A stretch of DNA of 64,000 nucleotides from Acidobacteriota bacterium. Lineage in GTDB: Bacteria > Acidobacteriota > Blastocatellia > RBC074. This document shows positions 8,893 to 18,673 of this stretch, piece by piece (position 1 is the stretch's first letter; each line of letters opens with the position of its first letter). A model generated the notes under the pieces. That model worked only from the letters and a program-made list of their open reading frames with translations, did not search any database and was not told the origin of the DNA. The translations under genes were made by a program, and so were the position numbers. Location: NCBI GenBank assembly GCA_018269055.1, contig JAFDVI010000005.1, forward strand, positions 291,637 through 355,636. Direction: 5' to 3'.

Positions 8893-10389
8893 ATGTGTAG
8901 ACGGATTCTACTGTTGTCGGTTGTGACATTGGTTGGGATTTTGTTGTCAGGGAAGCAGGCAACTTCCCAATCTACCGCGCCGATTTACGTTACGCTGTGG
9001 TTCGATACGGAAGATTACGTCCTGCCGCAAAGCGATGACGCTGCGAAACGACTGGCCGAAATGTTGACGCGGCTGGGTATCAAAGCGACCTTCAAAGTCG
9101 TCGGCGAAAAGGCGCGGGTGCTGGAACAGCGTGGGCGCAAAGACGTCATTGCCGCATTGAAAAAGCATGAGATTGGCTATCACTCCAATCTGCACAGCGG
9201 CCAACCTACGCCCGCCGTGTACCTGCAAAACGTCAACTGGGAAGACGGCAGCGCCGAATTTTATCGCCGCGAAGCGCAGGGCGTGCACGACATTGAACGC
9301 ATCTTTGGCGTTACGCCGGTGTGTTACGGCCAACCGGGAAGTTCCTGGGGGCCGCAAAGCTATCCCGCGCTGAAACAGATGGGCGTTTCGATGTACCTGG
9401 ACGAAGCCAATCACGTCGGAATTGACGATCAGCCGTTTTATTACGGCGGGATGCTGAACGTTTTCAAAATGCGTTCGACTGTCGTGCGGATGGATTTGGG
9501 CAAGACTGATAACCTTGTCGAGGCGCAAAAAGAATTTCAACAAGCAGCGGAAAAACTGCGCCAACGCGGTGGCGGAACGATCAGCATTTACTATCACCCT
9601 TGCGAATTCATTCATCGCGAGTTTTGGGATGGCGTCAATTTTCGTCGCGGAGCCAATCCGCCGCGCAGCGAATGGAAGCTGCCGCCAATGCAAACCGCCG
9701 AACAGATCGAACGCAACTTCCGCGATTTCGAGCAGTACGTTCAGTTCATTCAAAAACAACCCGGCGTCAGTTTTGCGCACTGCGCCGACTTGATAAAGCT
9801 TTATGAAGACCGCGCGCTGACGTTCAACTTCACGCAAAAAGAAATCGCCTCACTTGCCCGGTCGGTGCAGAAAGAAATCGGTTTTCAGAAAATGAGTGGC
9901 TTTACGCTGTCTGCTGCGGATACTTTTGTTTTGCTGACCGAAGCCTATCTTTCGCTGCTGGATGGGAAACAGCAACCTTTGAAGCTGAAATCAATTTACG
10001 GCCCCGCCCGAGCGTTTTCACCTTCGATGGGAGGCAGCAGGCCGACGACCATTCGCCTGATCGAATTTACGGAAGCCATGCGCGACGTTTCACGGTTCAT
10101 CCAGGCGCAAGGTCGAATGCCGGATGAAGTCTGGATCGGCGCGCAAAGCATTTCGCCGCAGGATTATCTGGCGACGCTTGGCGCGGTAATAGAAAACTGG
10201 AAAGGCTACGACGCGAATTTACCTGTTAACTTGCGGCAAGGGCATTTCACTGCCGGCCAATACGTTGCTGAAGATTCCACCAAGCTCTGGGGCTGGGTGA
10301 TTTTTCCGGAAGGCTTTCACGCGCCGAAGCTGATGGAGCTTGCGCGATTGCAGGCCTGGACGCTGAAACCAGCGATCTTATCTCATTGA
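8893..10389 (+). CDS. Secreted polysaccharide deacetylase-family protein (NodB-like domain)
   Basis: About 498 residues from ATG 8893, which has AGAGAGGG just upstream; a longer frame begins inside the repeat at 8839 and is less likely. An N-terminal signal peptide ([16 protein letters not shown]) leads into a NodB-type barrel. The metal motif FDTED lies at about 37-41 and HSNLH at about 97-101, the positions of the Asp and His-x3-His ligands in carbohydrate esterase family 4. The final 180 residues form an extra domain I do not recognise. The gene is followed after 28 bp by a heparinase-like lyase and then by a TonB receptor. Together this suggests periplasmic or surface processing of an N-acetylated or uronic polysaccharide. 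The substrate is not known. Confidence 0.82.
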   Translation: MCRRILLLSVVTLVGILLSGKQATSQSTAPIYVTLWFDTEDYVLPQSDDAAKRLAEMLTRLGIKATFKVVGEKARVLEQRGRKDVIAALKKHEIGYHSNLHSGQPTPAVYLQNVNWEDGSAEFYRREAQGVHDIERIFGVTPVCYGQPGSSWGPQSYPALKQMGVSMYLDEANHVGIDDQPFYYGGMLNVFKMRSTVVRMDLGKTDNLVEAQKEFQQAAEKLRQRGGGTISIYYHPCEFIHREFWDGVNFRRGANPPRSEWKLPPMQTAEQIERNFRDFEQYVQFIQKQPGVSFAHCADLIKLYEDRALTFNFTQKEIASLARSVQKEIGFQKMSGFTLSAADTFVLLTEAYLSLLDGKQQPLKLKSIYGPARAFSPSMGGSRPTTIRLIEFTEAMRDVSRFIQAQGRMPDEVWIGAQSISPQDYLATLGAVIENWKGYDANLPVNLRQGHFTAGQYVAEDSTKLWGWVIFPEGFHAPKLMELARLQAWTLKPAILSH

Positions 10390-10417
10390 ACAATTCATCT
10401 CATCACTCAAAATTCAA

Positions 10418-12715
10418 ATGCGTTTTCAAACCTTATTTCTACGATTTTGTTTCTCCCTGATTTGTTTGGCTTCTCTTTCGCTGGCGGCACAATCACAAAC
10501 GCTCAAAAGGGATTATCTGAACTGGATCAAAATTGCCGCCGATGCGGGCTGGGCCGATTACCAGCCGAGCATCGAACGCTGGAAAAAAGCTCCGAATCAT
10601 CACGAATTGTGGGGTTATGATTCTCCGGGCGGGCCGATTTACCTGGCGGATTTGCTGGGTTATCTGTATCAGGAAACCAAAGACCGTACTTATGCCGAAA
10701 AGGCGCGCGATATTCTGGCGGGGTATGGCGATTTGCGCGAAACCTACCCGAAAGAGATGCAGGCCAAACGCGTCGAATACTCCGAAGGCGTTCCGGCCAT
10801 TTCCAACTTTTTCATCATGCCGCCGTATGCGCGGGCGTACATGCGCATTCGCGAAAGCGGCGTCTTGGATGCCAAAGCCAAAGCCAAGATCGAAGAGGCG
10901 TTGGCCTTCAGTCTGGATTTCATTTTTCGGTATCCGGAGTGGGGCGCACACAACCGCGCTATGCTCAGAGCCGAAAGTCTGGCCTACGGCGCGGCGGCGC
11001 TCAGCAATCACCCGCATGCTGCGCGATGGAAACAACTGGCGGAAACGCTGGCCAGCGACAGTTTGAAACAGTGGGAAATCGAAGACGCGACGGGGTATCA
11101 CGGCATCTGGCTCTATTCGGTGTTTTCCTATTCCGACATCAGCAAACGCGAAGACGTGTTGCAATCGCCTATGGTTCGGTACTATCTGGATTACTTCGTT
11201 CAACTGCTGACGCCGCACGGGAACATCGCGGATTTCGGTGACGCGCATTGGAACGGCGGCTGGGAGCGGTTCGTGCCCGTCTATGAAAAAGCCGCGACGC
11301 TGTTTCGCAATCCTCAGTACAAGTACCTGGCGGAACAGTTGACCCAAAGTGCGCTGACACGCGTTGCCAGAGATCAAAAGCTAAACGACATTGCCCAGGT
11401 CAACATCGGCGCGGGCGTCGGTTCGGCGTTCACGGATGCTCATCGCTGGGCGGACGATTCCGTGACATCGCAGGCTCCAACAAACTTGAGCGGCGATGTG
11501 CTGGAAGATTTGATCGGCAAGAAAATCGTTTTTCGCAACGGTTGGCAGCCGGACAGCACGATGATGCTGCTGAATTATCGCGATGAAGGCGACGGCGGCA
11601 GGCTGGGGAGGGATTTTCTGCGGCAAACGCTGTCGGTCGAAGAAGAAAAGATGACGCACGGTCACGCGGACGAAAACTCGATTTCGTTGCTGATGAGCGG
11701 CGGGTCGGTGTTGCTGCACGACGGAGGCTACCGCCCGGATTTGCCCAGCGGGCAGTACGGCGCCTGGCGTGCCGATTACTTTCACAACCGCGTCGTCGTT
11801 CGCAAAGACAAACGCGACAAGACGCAGGACGTGTACGAATTTCTGCGCGGCTCAGGCAATTACCGTCCTGTGCGAACACAGAAAATTGATTTCCTCAAGT
11901 TCCGCGACGTGGATGTCAGCCGCACGCGCGTCATTGACGACACACTTGGTTACGAATGGGATCGCATCGTCACATGGATCAAAGAGAAAAACATTTTCGT
12001 CGTCGTTGACGGCATGAAGGCTTTGAAGAACGAGTATTTCACCTTCACAAATCTTTGGCATACGCGACAGATTCACAGCCGCGACCAGCAGCTTTTCGAC
12101 ACCGGCGTAGACAAGATTTATGTAGACCCTTTGCCTGCGAATAAGCGATTGCTGGTGTATTTTCCGGAAAACACTTTTGGCAAACAGATCGGCACCTTTC
12201 CGATTTCGCGGCATTACCAGGATGAGACAGCCATTTATCAGACGGTTTCAAGTCTTTACAAATCAGGCGATTACGAATATTTCGTGACGGTTTTGATTCC
12301 CCACGACGCGACCGGAGATGTTCGCGCCAAAGCCGGGCAATTCCGCCTGCTCAGCGTAGATAAAGCAGGCAAAGCCATTGGCTTGGAATTCAACGATGGG
12401 TCAGAGAAGTCGGTGATCTGCATCAAGCTCGATCTGGAAATGGATTTGGCGCGCGAACAAGTCGGGCCGCGTTATCAATACGCGCTCGGCAAAGTGAAAT
12501 ATGGTGACTTTGAAACCGATGCTTCCTATCTGTTTGCCAAGCTCAATGGCAACGAGATTTCTTATTCTGCCGCGACCATGAGCAAAGTGATGTTCCGAAA
12601 TCAGACTTTGCTGGAAGCCAAACCGACCAGTTTTGGGTTGCAACTTGATGGTGCTCCGGCACGTACTGGGTATGCCAAATGGCGGTTTTGGGAAGACTCG
12701 GTTCGCATCCAATAA
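10418..12715 (+). CDS. Secreted heparinase II/III-like polysaccharide lyase
   Basis: 765 residues. A signal peptide (FCFSLICLASLSLAAQSQ) is followed by an alpha/alpha toroid domain (about 30-370) and a beta-sandwich heparinase II/III-like domain with MTHGHADENSISLLMSGG at about 412-429, the signature GHADxxS region. Enzymes of this superfamily cleave uronic-acid polysaccharides such as heparin, chondroitin, alginate or exopolysaccharide by beta-elimination. The toroid region contains NRAMLRAESLAYGAAAL, matching the conserved Asn/Arg active-site helix. The gene lies 28 bp after the deacetylase, so the two are probably co-transcribed. I cannot tell which glycan is cut. A role in the cell's own exopolysaccharide turnover is equally possible. 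Confidence 0.85.
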   Translation: MRFQTLFLRFCFSLICLASLSLAAQSQTLKRDYLNWIKIAADAGWADYQPSIERWKKAPNHHELWGYDSPGGPIYLADLLGYLYQETKDRTYAEKARDILAGYGDLRETYPKEMQAKRVEYSEGVPAISNFFIMPPYARAYMRIRESGVLDAKAKAKIEEALAFSLDFIFRYPEWGAHNRAMLRAESLAYGAAALSNHPHAARWKQLAETLASDSLKQWEIEDATGYHGIWLYSVFSYSDISKREDVLQSPMVRYYLDYFVQLLTPHGNIADFGDAHWNGGWERFVPVYEKAATLFRNPQYKYLAEQLTQSALTRVARDQKLNDIAQVNIGAGVGSAFTDAHRWADDSVTSQAPTNLSGDVLEDLIGKKIVFRNGWQPDSTMMLLNYRDEGDGGRLGRDFLRQTLSVEEEKMTHGHADENSISLLMSGGSVLLHDGGYRPDLPSGQYGAWRADYFHNRVVVRKDKRDKTQDVYEFLRGSGNYRPVRTQKIDFLKFRDVDVSRTRVIDDTLGYEWDRIVTWIKEKNIFVVVDGMKALKNEYFTFTNLWHTRQIHSRDQQLFDTGVDKIYVDPLPANKRLLVYFPENTFGKQIGTFPISRHYQDETAIYQTVSSLYKSGDYEYFVTVLIPHDATGDVRAKAGQFRLLSVDKAGKAIGLEFNDGSEKSVICIKLDLEMDLAREQVGPRYQYALGKVKYGDFETDASYLFAKLNGNEISYSAATMSKVMFRNQTLLEAKPTSFGLQLDGAPARTGYAKWRFWEDSVRIQ

Positions 12716-12767
12716 CGCGCATTGGTTTTCATGTTTTGAGATTCTCTTTTGGTCAGACAATGGCGGC

Positions 12768-12796
12768 TTGACACAATTTGTGTCCACGTCTACTCT
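12768..12796 (+). promoter_or_regulatory. Candidate promoter for the TonB receptor gene
   Basis: A perfect TTGACA at 12768 is followed after 17 bp by TACTCT, a weaker -10. The leader of about 140 bases contains a small hairpin (GGCAAT...ATTGCC near 12883-12901) shortly before the GAGGTGAT ribosome site. Confidence 0.4.
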
Positions 12797-12943
12797 CTGC
12801 GCCATCAATCAAGAGACACCAGTTAAATCAAAACAAAAGCTGGGGCTTACACAGGCTTGCTGAGTTGGAATTCTGCAAACAACGGCAATCATCCCGATTG
12901 CCATAGGTCCAAACTTAACAAATTACTAGCACGAGGTGATGCG

Positions 12944-15900
12944 ATGAAAAACATTCGCCAGACGATTTATCTTCTCTGTCTCCTGCTTTTGGCGAGCAGT
13001 GTGGCTTACGCTCAATTGAGCGGCGGCTCACTGACGGGAACAGTCACCGACTCCAATGGCAGCGTTGTGGCCAAAGCAAAAGTCACTGCTACACACGTTG
13101 CCTCCGGGCGGGCATTTGAAACGACGACAACCAGCGAAGGGTTGTATGCCTTGCCGAACCTGGAAGTCGGAGCATACAAAATCACAGTTGAAGCTTCCGG
13201 CTTCAAAAAATTGACGTTGGATGGCGTCGTTGTTTACCTGGGAAACCGAACGGTAAGTGACGCCAAATTGGAAGCTGGCAACGTGACCGATCAAGTGACG
13301 GTTACCGCTGAAGCCGCGCAATTGCAATCCACAACGACAGAGGTCGGCGTCACCTTTTCGCCGAAACTGTTGGTGGATGCGCCGATCAGCGGCGCGGGCA
13401 TTCGTAACCCCGAAGCGTTCATCGGTTTCCAACCCGGCGTCACCAATGGCGCGGGCGCGGAAGGCGGCATTTCCGGCGGTCAGCGACGATCCAAGGAAAT
13501 TCTGATTGACGGCGCGAACGCGACAAACCCCGAATCGGGCGGTGTGGCGTTTAACGGGTTGCCATCAGTCGAAGCCATCGGCGAATTCCGGCTCATCAAC
13601 AACACCTTTGCTGCAGAATATGGTCGCACAGGCGGCGGTATCGAATCGTTCATCACCAAATCGGGCGGACGTGATTTCCACGGCACCGTTTACGATTTTC
13701 ACACTTCCAGCGCGCTGAGCGCTGCGGCCTGGGCGACCAAAGCGACTCCGTTGGGCGCGGGGGTGGTCGCGGTGAAGCCGAAATATCACGGCAATACTTA
13801 TGGCGGCGCAATTGGTGGCCCGATCTATCTGCCGAAGAAAATCTTTGGCCCGGTGGGCGGCTACAACGAAGACAAAACCAGATCGTTTTTCTTCTTCACC
13901 ACCGAAAACTATCGGCGCTCCGATTCTTCCTCCAGTTTCCGCAGCTTGCCCACTGCCAAAATGCGCACGGGTGATTTTTCTGAATTGCTGCCGGGCCGTT
14001 TAATTTATGATCCGGTGACGGGACAACCCTTTCCCGGCAATATCATTCCGCAAAACCGATTCAGCGCAGTTTCTCGAAACATTCTGCCGTTGATTCCGGC
14101 GACGACGACCTCAGGCTTGCTCAACAACTATCTGGCGACCATTCAAACGACCGCTCGCCAGAATTCCTGGAGCCTGAAGGTGAATCACAACATCACCGAA
14201 AAACACATTCTGGGATTCTTTTATACCTGGCAGGATCTCGGTTCGATCCAAACCGGGCCGTTGCCGCAACCGTTGCAGGGGGGCGGTACGACATCGTATT
14301 CGGCCAATCGTCCGACTTTCACGCGCTTCAATTACGATTACATCATCACGCCGACGCTGAATTTGCACGTCACTTACGGCATGACGCGGTTGCGTCAGAT
14401 TTTCGACAACGATCAGGTTGGTCAGGGCTGGCCGCAAAAATTAGGGTTGAAAGGTGTGTCGGAAGGCGATACCAACTCCTTCCCGGTCGTTACCTTTGCG
14501 ACCGATGGGTACACTGCATACGCCGACACCAACGGCAACAAAACCAAAGGTACGCAGTATAACTTCACCGACCATTTGCGCGCGGATGTGAGTTGGGTGC
14601 GCGGCAATTTCAACTGGAAGTTCGGCGCGGACCATCGTTGGATGCGCACCACCGGCAAACCGCTGTCAACCGGCGGGTTTGACGATGCGGGCGTGCAAGG
14701 CGTTTTCCAATTCGCTGCCAACCAAACGGCCAGCGCCGCCAACGTTTCCGGTTCGGGCAACTCGTTTGCCAGTTTCCTGCTTGGTTTGGTGGACAACGCT
14801 TCGCGCACGTACAACGCCAGCGCGATTTCGGCGAACTTCGGATATAACGCCTGGTACGCGCAAACCGATTGGCGCATCCGTCCGAACATCACGCTCAACC
14901 TGGGCTTGCGCTACGAAATTCCGCTGGCGCGTTCGACCAGCCCAACGGGCTTTACGTCATTCGATCCGAACATCACCGATCCGCATTCGGGCTTGAAGGG
15001 CGCGACGGCTTACCTGGGCGATTGCAATGGCTGCATCAACAAGGATCGTTTTGCAGACACCGATTACAGCAGCATCGGCCCGCGTCTTGGGTTGGCGTGG
15101 TCAGTTAATCAGAAAACGGTTGTCCGTTTGGGCTATGGCATTTACTACGCCGCAGGTAATGGACTGACAGGCGGTTTCTGCCTGCGCTGCGCAAATGGTT
15201 ATGGAACCACGGCGGGGTTGTCGCGCGCTGGAACGACCGGAGCAGCGCTCAATTGGGACAACGGTTTCGTGCCGCCGTCCACTTTCCTGCTGCCGCCGGT
15301 GATTGATCCGTCGGTCAGCAATGCGGCGGATGACATCTATTACATCACGCCGGATTCGGGAAAAGCGCCGCGCTTCCAGAACTACACGATCAGCATTCAA
15401 CGCGAATTGCCCTGGAAACTGGTCGGTGAAATCGCCTATATCGGCATGCGCGGCACGCGCGTTTCGTCCAGCCACCAACCGCTGAATCAGCTCAATCCGA
15501 AGTATTATCCATTGGGCGATTTGCTGAACAAACGCATTGACGATCCGGCGGTGGTTGCGGCGGGCTACAAAACCCCGTACGCCAACTTCATCGCGGATTG
15601 GGGCGCTGGTGCCACGCTGGCGCGCGCGTTGCGACCGTTCCCGCAAATCAATGGTCCGGTCAACAACCTCTATAACCCGATCGGCAATTCATGGTACGAC
15701 TCGATGCAACTCAAACTGGATCGCCGGTTCGGTTGGGTTTCGCTCGAAGCCAACTACACCTGGTCGAAATCCTTGACGGATGCTTCGGGTACGCAAACGG
15801 GCGGCGACGCTTCCAACCGCAATCCGAAGACTGACCGTCCGTATGATCCGCGAGCGATTGAACTGAACAAGAGCTTGCAGTACACGGATTATCCGTTCAT

Positions 15901-16492
15901 CGCCAACGTCGTGGCGGTGATTGACTTGCCGTTCGGTAAGGGGCAGAAATTCCTGAGCGGCGGCGGCGTGCTCGATAAATTCGTCGGCGGCTGGACAATC
16001 AGCTTCACCGGCAATTACACCAGCGGCGCACTGGCACTGTTGAATGCTCCATACACTTATCCGCAATGGGGATTTGAGTATGGTCGTAAGCGCGTCAATC
16101 TGGTCAATGGAAAGCCGATTCTGACGGGCATCAGCCGGCAGGATTTGGACCCGCGCGATTTGACCAAACGCTGGTGGACGACCGATTTCTTCACCGTCCC
16201 GGGCACGTACGAATTGGGCAACGCGCCGATTTACATCAGTGAATTGCGCGATCCTCACAACTACAACGACAACATGGGATTCATCAAACGCACGCGCATC
16301 AGCGAAACGGTGAACATCGAATTGCGCGGCGAATTCTTCAACATCTTCAACCGTACGAACTTCGGCATTGGCGGCACCCCGATTCGTCCCAACGTGGTGG
16401 ATACCAATCCGACCACCGGACGTTTCGGCGTCACCAATGGCCCGCGTGTCGGCGCGCGTGTCGGACAGATGGCGTTGAAGATTAACTTCTAA
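12944..16492 (+). CDS. Oar-like TonB-dependent receptor with carboxypeptidase-regulatory domain
   Basis: 1182 residues from ATG 12944, chosen because GAGGTGAT precedes it and a signal peptide (IYLLCLLLLASSVAYAQ) follows at once. Residues about 25-110 form a CarboxypepD_reg/CNA-B-like beta domain (GTVTDSNGSVVAKAKVTATH...LPNLEVGAY). Residues about 115-250 resemble a plug domain with GGQRRSKEILIDGANATNP. The remainder is a long outer-membrane barrel with many aromatic strands (ITLNLGLRYE, WSLKVNHNI) and ends in VGQMALKINF, with a terminal aromatic as in OmpA/Oar barrels. Such receptors are expanded in Acidobacteriota and import large ligands, often saccharides or peptides. Position after the deacetylase and lyase suggests a carbohydrate ligand; this is inference. 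Confidence 0.9.
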   Translation: MKNIRQTIYLLCLLLLASSVAYAQLSGGSLTGTVTDSNGSVVAKAKVTATHVASGRAFETTTTSEGLYALPNLEVGAYKITVEASGFKKLTLDGVVVYLGNRTVSDAKLEAGNVTDQVTVTAEAAQLQSTTTEVGVTFSPKLLVDAPISGAGIRNPEAFIGFQPGVTNGAGAEGGISGGQRRSKEILIDGANATNPESGGVAFNGLPSVEAIGEFRLINNTFAAEYGRTGGGIESFITKSGGRDFHGTVYDFHTSSALSAAAWATKATPLGAGVVAVKPKYHGNTYGGAIGGPIYLPKKIFGPVGGYNEDKTRSFFFFTTENYRRSDSSSSFRSLPTAKMRTGDFSELLPGRLIYDPVTGQPFPGNIIPQNRFSAVSRNILPLIPATTTSGLLNNYLATIQTTARQNSWSLKVNHNITEKHILGFFYTWQDLGSIQTGPLPQPLQGGGTTSYSANRPTFTRFNYDYIITPTLNLHVTYGMTRLRQIFDNDQVGQGWPQKLGLKGVSEGDTNSFPVVTFATDGYTAYADTNGNKTKGTQYNFTDHLRADVSWVRGNFNWKFGADHRWMRTTGKPLSTGGFDDAGVQGVFQFAANQTASAANVSGSGNSFASFLLGLVDNASRTYNASAISANFGYNAWYAQTDWRIRPNITLNLGLRYEIPLARSTSPTGFTSFDPNITDPHSGLKGATAYLGDCNGCINKDRFADTDYSSIGPRLGLAWSVNQKTVVRLGYGIYYAAGNGLTGGFCLRCANGYGTTAGLSRAGTTGAALNWDNGFVPPSTFLLPPVIDPSVSNAADDIYYITPDSGKAPRFQNYTISIQRELPWKLVGEIAYIGMRGTRVSSSHQPLNQLNPKYYPLGDLLNKRIDDPAVVAAGYKTPYANFIADWGAGATLARALRPFPQINGPVNNLYNPIGNSWYDSMQLKLDRRFGWVSLEANYTWSKSLTDASGTQTGGDASNRNPKTDRPYDPRAIELNKSLQYTDYPFIANVVAVIDLPFGKGQKFLSGGGVLDKFVGGWTISFTGNYTSGALALLNAPYTYPQWGFEYGRKRVNLVNGKPILTGISRQDLDPRDLTKRWWTTDFFTVPGTYELGNAPIYISELRDPHNYNDNMGFIKRTRISETVNIELRGEFFNIFNRTNFGIGGTPIRPNVVDTNPTTGRFGVTNGPRVGARVGQMALKINF

Positions 16493-16527
16493 AATAAATA
16501 CTAAGCACGCTACGGAAGTAGCTTCTC

Positions 16528-16562
16528 AAAGGGCTGGCGTTTTCTGCGTCAGCCCTTTTTCT
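16528..16562 (+). terminator. Rho-independent terminator after the TonB receptor gene
   Basis: AAAGGGCTG at 16528 pairs with CAGCCCTTT at 16550, and the hairpin is followed by a T-rich run. It lies 36 bp after the stop codon. Confidence 0.8.
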
Positions 16563-16593
16563 TTGGTAGCGGAGTTAACTACAACAGAAAAAT

Positions 16594-16656
16594 GTTCAGA
16601 GTTCACGCTTCAGCGTGTACTTTCAATAAAGACACGCTGAAGCGTGAACTCTGAAC
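16594..16656. repeat. REPIN-like double palindrome, 25-bp perfect arms
   Basis: Two perfect 25-bp inverted arms (16594-16618 and 16632-16656) flank a 13-base centre. Each arm contains its own inner palindrome, CACGCTtcAGCGTG, so the DNA or RNA could fold either as one long hairpin or as two small ones. It lies between the terminator and the Uma2-type gene. Confidence 0.8.
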
Positions 16657-16738
16657 CGTGAACGGACTGACAAAAATCCGACTGCCGGATACAATGGCTG
16701 CACTCAGCACGCAAGAATCAGTTTCGGAGGTACCAGCG

Positions 16739-17341
16739 ATGGCGACGCCACAAACTCGGTTGAAGATTTCGCCGGAAGAGTATTTGCGGTTTGAACGGGA
16801 AGCCGAAGAACGTCACGAATTTGATAACGGGCGAATTTACGCGATGGCAGGCGAAGGGGTAAATCACAACCGCATTTACATCAATCTGGTGGCGTTGATG
16901 AATACTCAGTTGAAAGAGAAAAACTGCGAAGCCTTTTCGCTGAACATGAAAATTGGCATTAACACAGCGGGAAAGTTCGTTTATCCCGACCTGTCCATTG
17001 TGCGTGGAAAACCGATTTTTCACGACACAGAAAAAGACGTACTGTTAAATCCCAAAATGATTGTCGAAGTGCTTTCTCCCTCGACGGAAAAATACGACCG
17101 TAGCGCCAAGTTTCAAGCCTACCAGCAACTCGAATCGTTGACGGATTTCCTACTAATTTCACAGGACAAACCCCTGGTCGAACATTTCGCGCGGCAAAGT
17201 AGTGGTCAATGGTTGTACACAGCTTACAAAGGTTTGGAGTCCATCGTTCAATTGCCGTCCATCGAATGCGGAGTGCCGCTCGCTGAACTGTACGAACGTG
17301 TTGAATTTCCACCGGAAGACGAACTGGAACCAGAAGTGTAG
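16739..17341 (+). CDS. Uma2-family (DUF820) protein, predicted PD-(D/E)XK nuclease fold
   Basis: About 200 residues from ATG 16739, preceded by CGGAGG with 8 bp spacing; in-frame ATGs upstream lack a ribosome site. Conserved Uma2 features are present: the N-terminal SPEEYLRFEREAEERHEFDNG, then VYPDLSIV and MIVEVLSPSTEKYDRSAKFQAYQ, which supply the D...ExL core of a PD-(D/E)XK fold, and ELYERVEFP at the C-terminus. The family is greatly expanded in cyanobacteria and several environmental phyla; its function is unproven, and mobile-element association is only suspected. Its TAG stop lies within the left arm of the palindrome at 17338-17418, and another palindrome lies just upstream, so the gene is bracketed by repeats. 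Confidence 0.85.
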   Translation: MATPQTRLKISPEEYLRFEREAEERHEFDNGRIYAMAGEGVNHNRIYINLVALMNTQLKEKNCEAFSLNMKIGINTAGKFVYPDLSIVRGKPIFHDTEKDVLLNPKMIVEVLSPSTEKYDRSAKFQAYQQLESLTDFLLISQDKPLVEHFARQSSGQWLYTAYKGLESIVQLPSIECGVPLAELYERVEFPPEDELEPEV

Positions 17342-17418
17342 GGCAACCTGCCGAGGTTGCCCAGTTTTCTACGATGATGTTTTCAAGGTAACGTGGCAAG
17401 CTCAGCAGCTTGCCCTAC
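17338..17418. repeat. REPIN-like double palindrome with covarying inner stems
   Basis: The left arm (17338-17361) and right arm (17395-17418) pair over 24 bp with three differences. Two of these form a compensatory C-G to G-C swap inside the inner hairpin (GGCAACCT/AGGTTGCC against GGCAAGCT/AGCTTGCC). The left arm includes the stop codon of the Uma2-type gene. Confidence 0.78.
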
Positions 17419-17438
17419 TTTCACCCAAGGAGATCGAA

Positions 17439-18569
17439 ATGCCTGCCATCCCGTTCCGTTTGTTTGCGTTGTTACTGGTGTTTATTGCCTGCCCGTTGTT
17501 GCTCACTTCAGTTGAAATATCCGCCCAAAATAAATCCGGCGAACGTCACTTGTTGTACGTGGCGACGCCGGGCATTCGCAATTATCTGGAATTCGGCGGT
17601 CACGGGCTGTTGGTCTTTGATATGGATGACGGCCACAAACTGATCAAACGTATAAAAACTTCAGGCTTCGACAAAGACGGCAAACCGCTCAACGTCAAAG
17701 GCATCGTCGCCAACGCCAAAACCCAGCGCGTGTACATCACGACGACCGAAACCTTGCAATGCCTTGACCTGGTGACGGAAAAAATCCTGTGGGAAAAACC
17801 GTACGAAGGTGGAACTGACCGGCTGGCGATTGATCCGAATGGGAAATTCATCTACGTGCCTTCGCTGGAAAAAGATCATTGGCACGTGGTGGACGCGGCG
17901 ACCGGCGACATCATCAAAAAGCTGGTTCCGAAATCCGGCGCGCATAACACGATTGTCAGCCTGGACGGCAAATGGGCATATCTGGCCGGGTTGAAATCGC
18001 CGATCCTGAACATTTCCGACACCAGCAAACACGAAATCACGAAAACCGTTGGCCCGTTCAGCAACGTCATTCGCCCGTTCACAATCAATGGAGCGCAGAC
18101 GTTGGTGTACGTGAACGTCAATGATTTGTTGGGCTTTGAAATTGGCGACATTCGTACGGGAAAAATGCGAGCGCGCGTCGAAGTTTCCGACTTCCAAAAA
18201 GGCCCGACCAAACGCCACGGTTGCCCAAGCCACGGCGTAGGCCTGACGCCGGACGAAAAAGAAGTCTGGATCGCCGATGCATTCAACCAACGCATTCACG
18301 TTTTCGACAACACCGTTATGCCGCCGAAACAAATCGCCAGTTTGCCCGTGCGCGAACAGCCTGGCTGGGTGACGTTCAGCCTGGACGGCAAGTTTGCGTA
18401 CCCTTCAACCGGGGAAGTCTTTGACGTGAAAACCAAAAAGCTGATCACAACTCTGGCGGATGAAAAAGGCGGTGAAGTCCACAGCGAAAAGATGATGGAA
18501 ATTGACTTCAAGGACGGCAAACCTATCCGTACAGGCGATCAATTCGGGCTTGGACGAATGCGGAAATAA
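17439..18569 (+). CDS. Exported YVTN-type beta-propeller protein
   Basis: 376 residues from ATG 17439, with AAGGAG six bases upstream. A signal peptide (LFALLLVFIACPLLLTS) precedes a chain of beta-propeller blades with the pattern ...RVYITTTETLQCLDLVTEKILWEKPY, NGKFIYVPSLEKDHWHVVDA, DGKWAYLAGL and GVGLTPDEKEVWIADAFNQR, typical of YVTN/WD40-like and lactonase-type propellers. It probably sits in the periplasm or on the cell surface. No catalytic residues can be assigned. The next gene, a haem lipoprotein with its own propeller-like N-domain, lies 104 bp downstream across a hairpin array, and the two could act together in sugar oxidation or sensing. Confidence 0.8.
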   Translation: MPAIPFRLFALLLVFIACPLLLTSVEISAQNKSGERHLLYVATPGIRNYLEFGGHGLLVFDMDDGHKLIKRIKTSGFDKDGKPLNVKGIVANAKTQRVYITTTETLQCLDLVTEKILWEKPYEGGTDRLAIDPNGKFIYVPSLEKDHWHVVDAATGDIIKKLVPKSGAHNTIVSLDGKWAYLAGLKSPILNISDTSKHEITKTVGPFSNVIRPFTINGAQTLVYVNVNDLLGFEIGDIRTGKMRARVEVSDFQKGPTKRHGCPSHGVGLTPDEKEVWIADAFNQRIHVFDNTVMPPKQIASLPVREQPGWVTFSLDGKFAYPSTGEVFDVKTKKLITTLADEKGGEVHSEKMMEIDFKDGKPIRTGDQFGLGRMRK

Positions 18570-18572
18570 AAA

Positions 18573-18654
18573 TTGCCCCAACGGGGCAAAATACAATAAC
18601 CCAGCGCAAGGCGCTGGGTAGCGATCCAACAGTTCCTGTAAGCCCTGAAAGGGC
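18573..18654. repeat. Array of three short hairpins
   Basis: Consecutive palindromes TTGCCCCaacGGGGCAA, CCCAGCGCaagGCGCTGGG and GCCCtgaaaGGGC occupy the gap before the haem lipoprotein gene. The stem themes match those of the six-hairpin array at 2140-2325. The first, close to the propeller stop codon, may also act as a weak terminator. Confidence 0.6.
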
Positions 18655-18673
18655 GAAATAACGAACGCCATTT

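Noticed and set aside
12883..12901. Hairpin upstream of the TonB receptor as a riboswitch
   Set aside because: Only one six-base-pair stem, with no match to a known riboswitch core.
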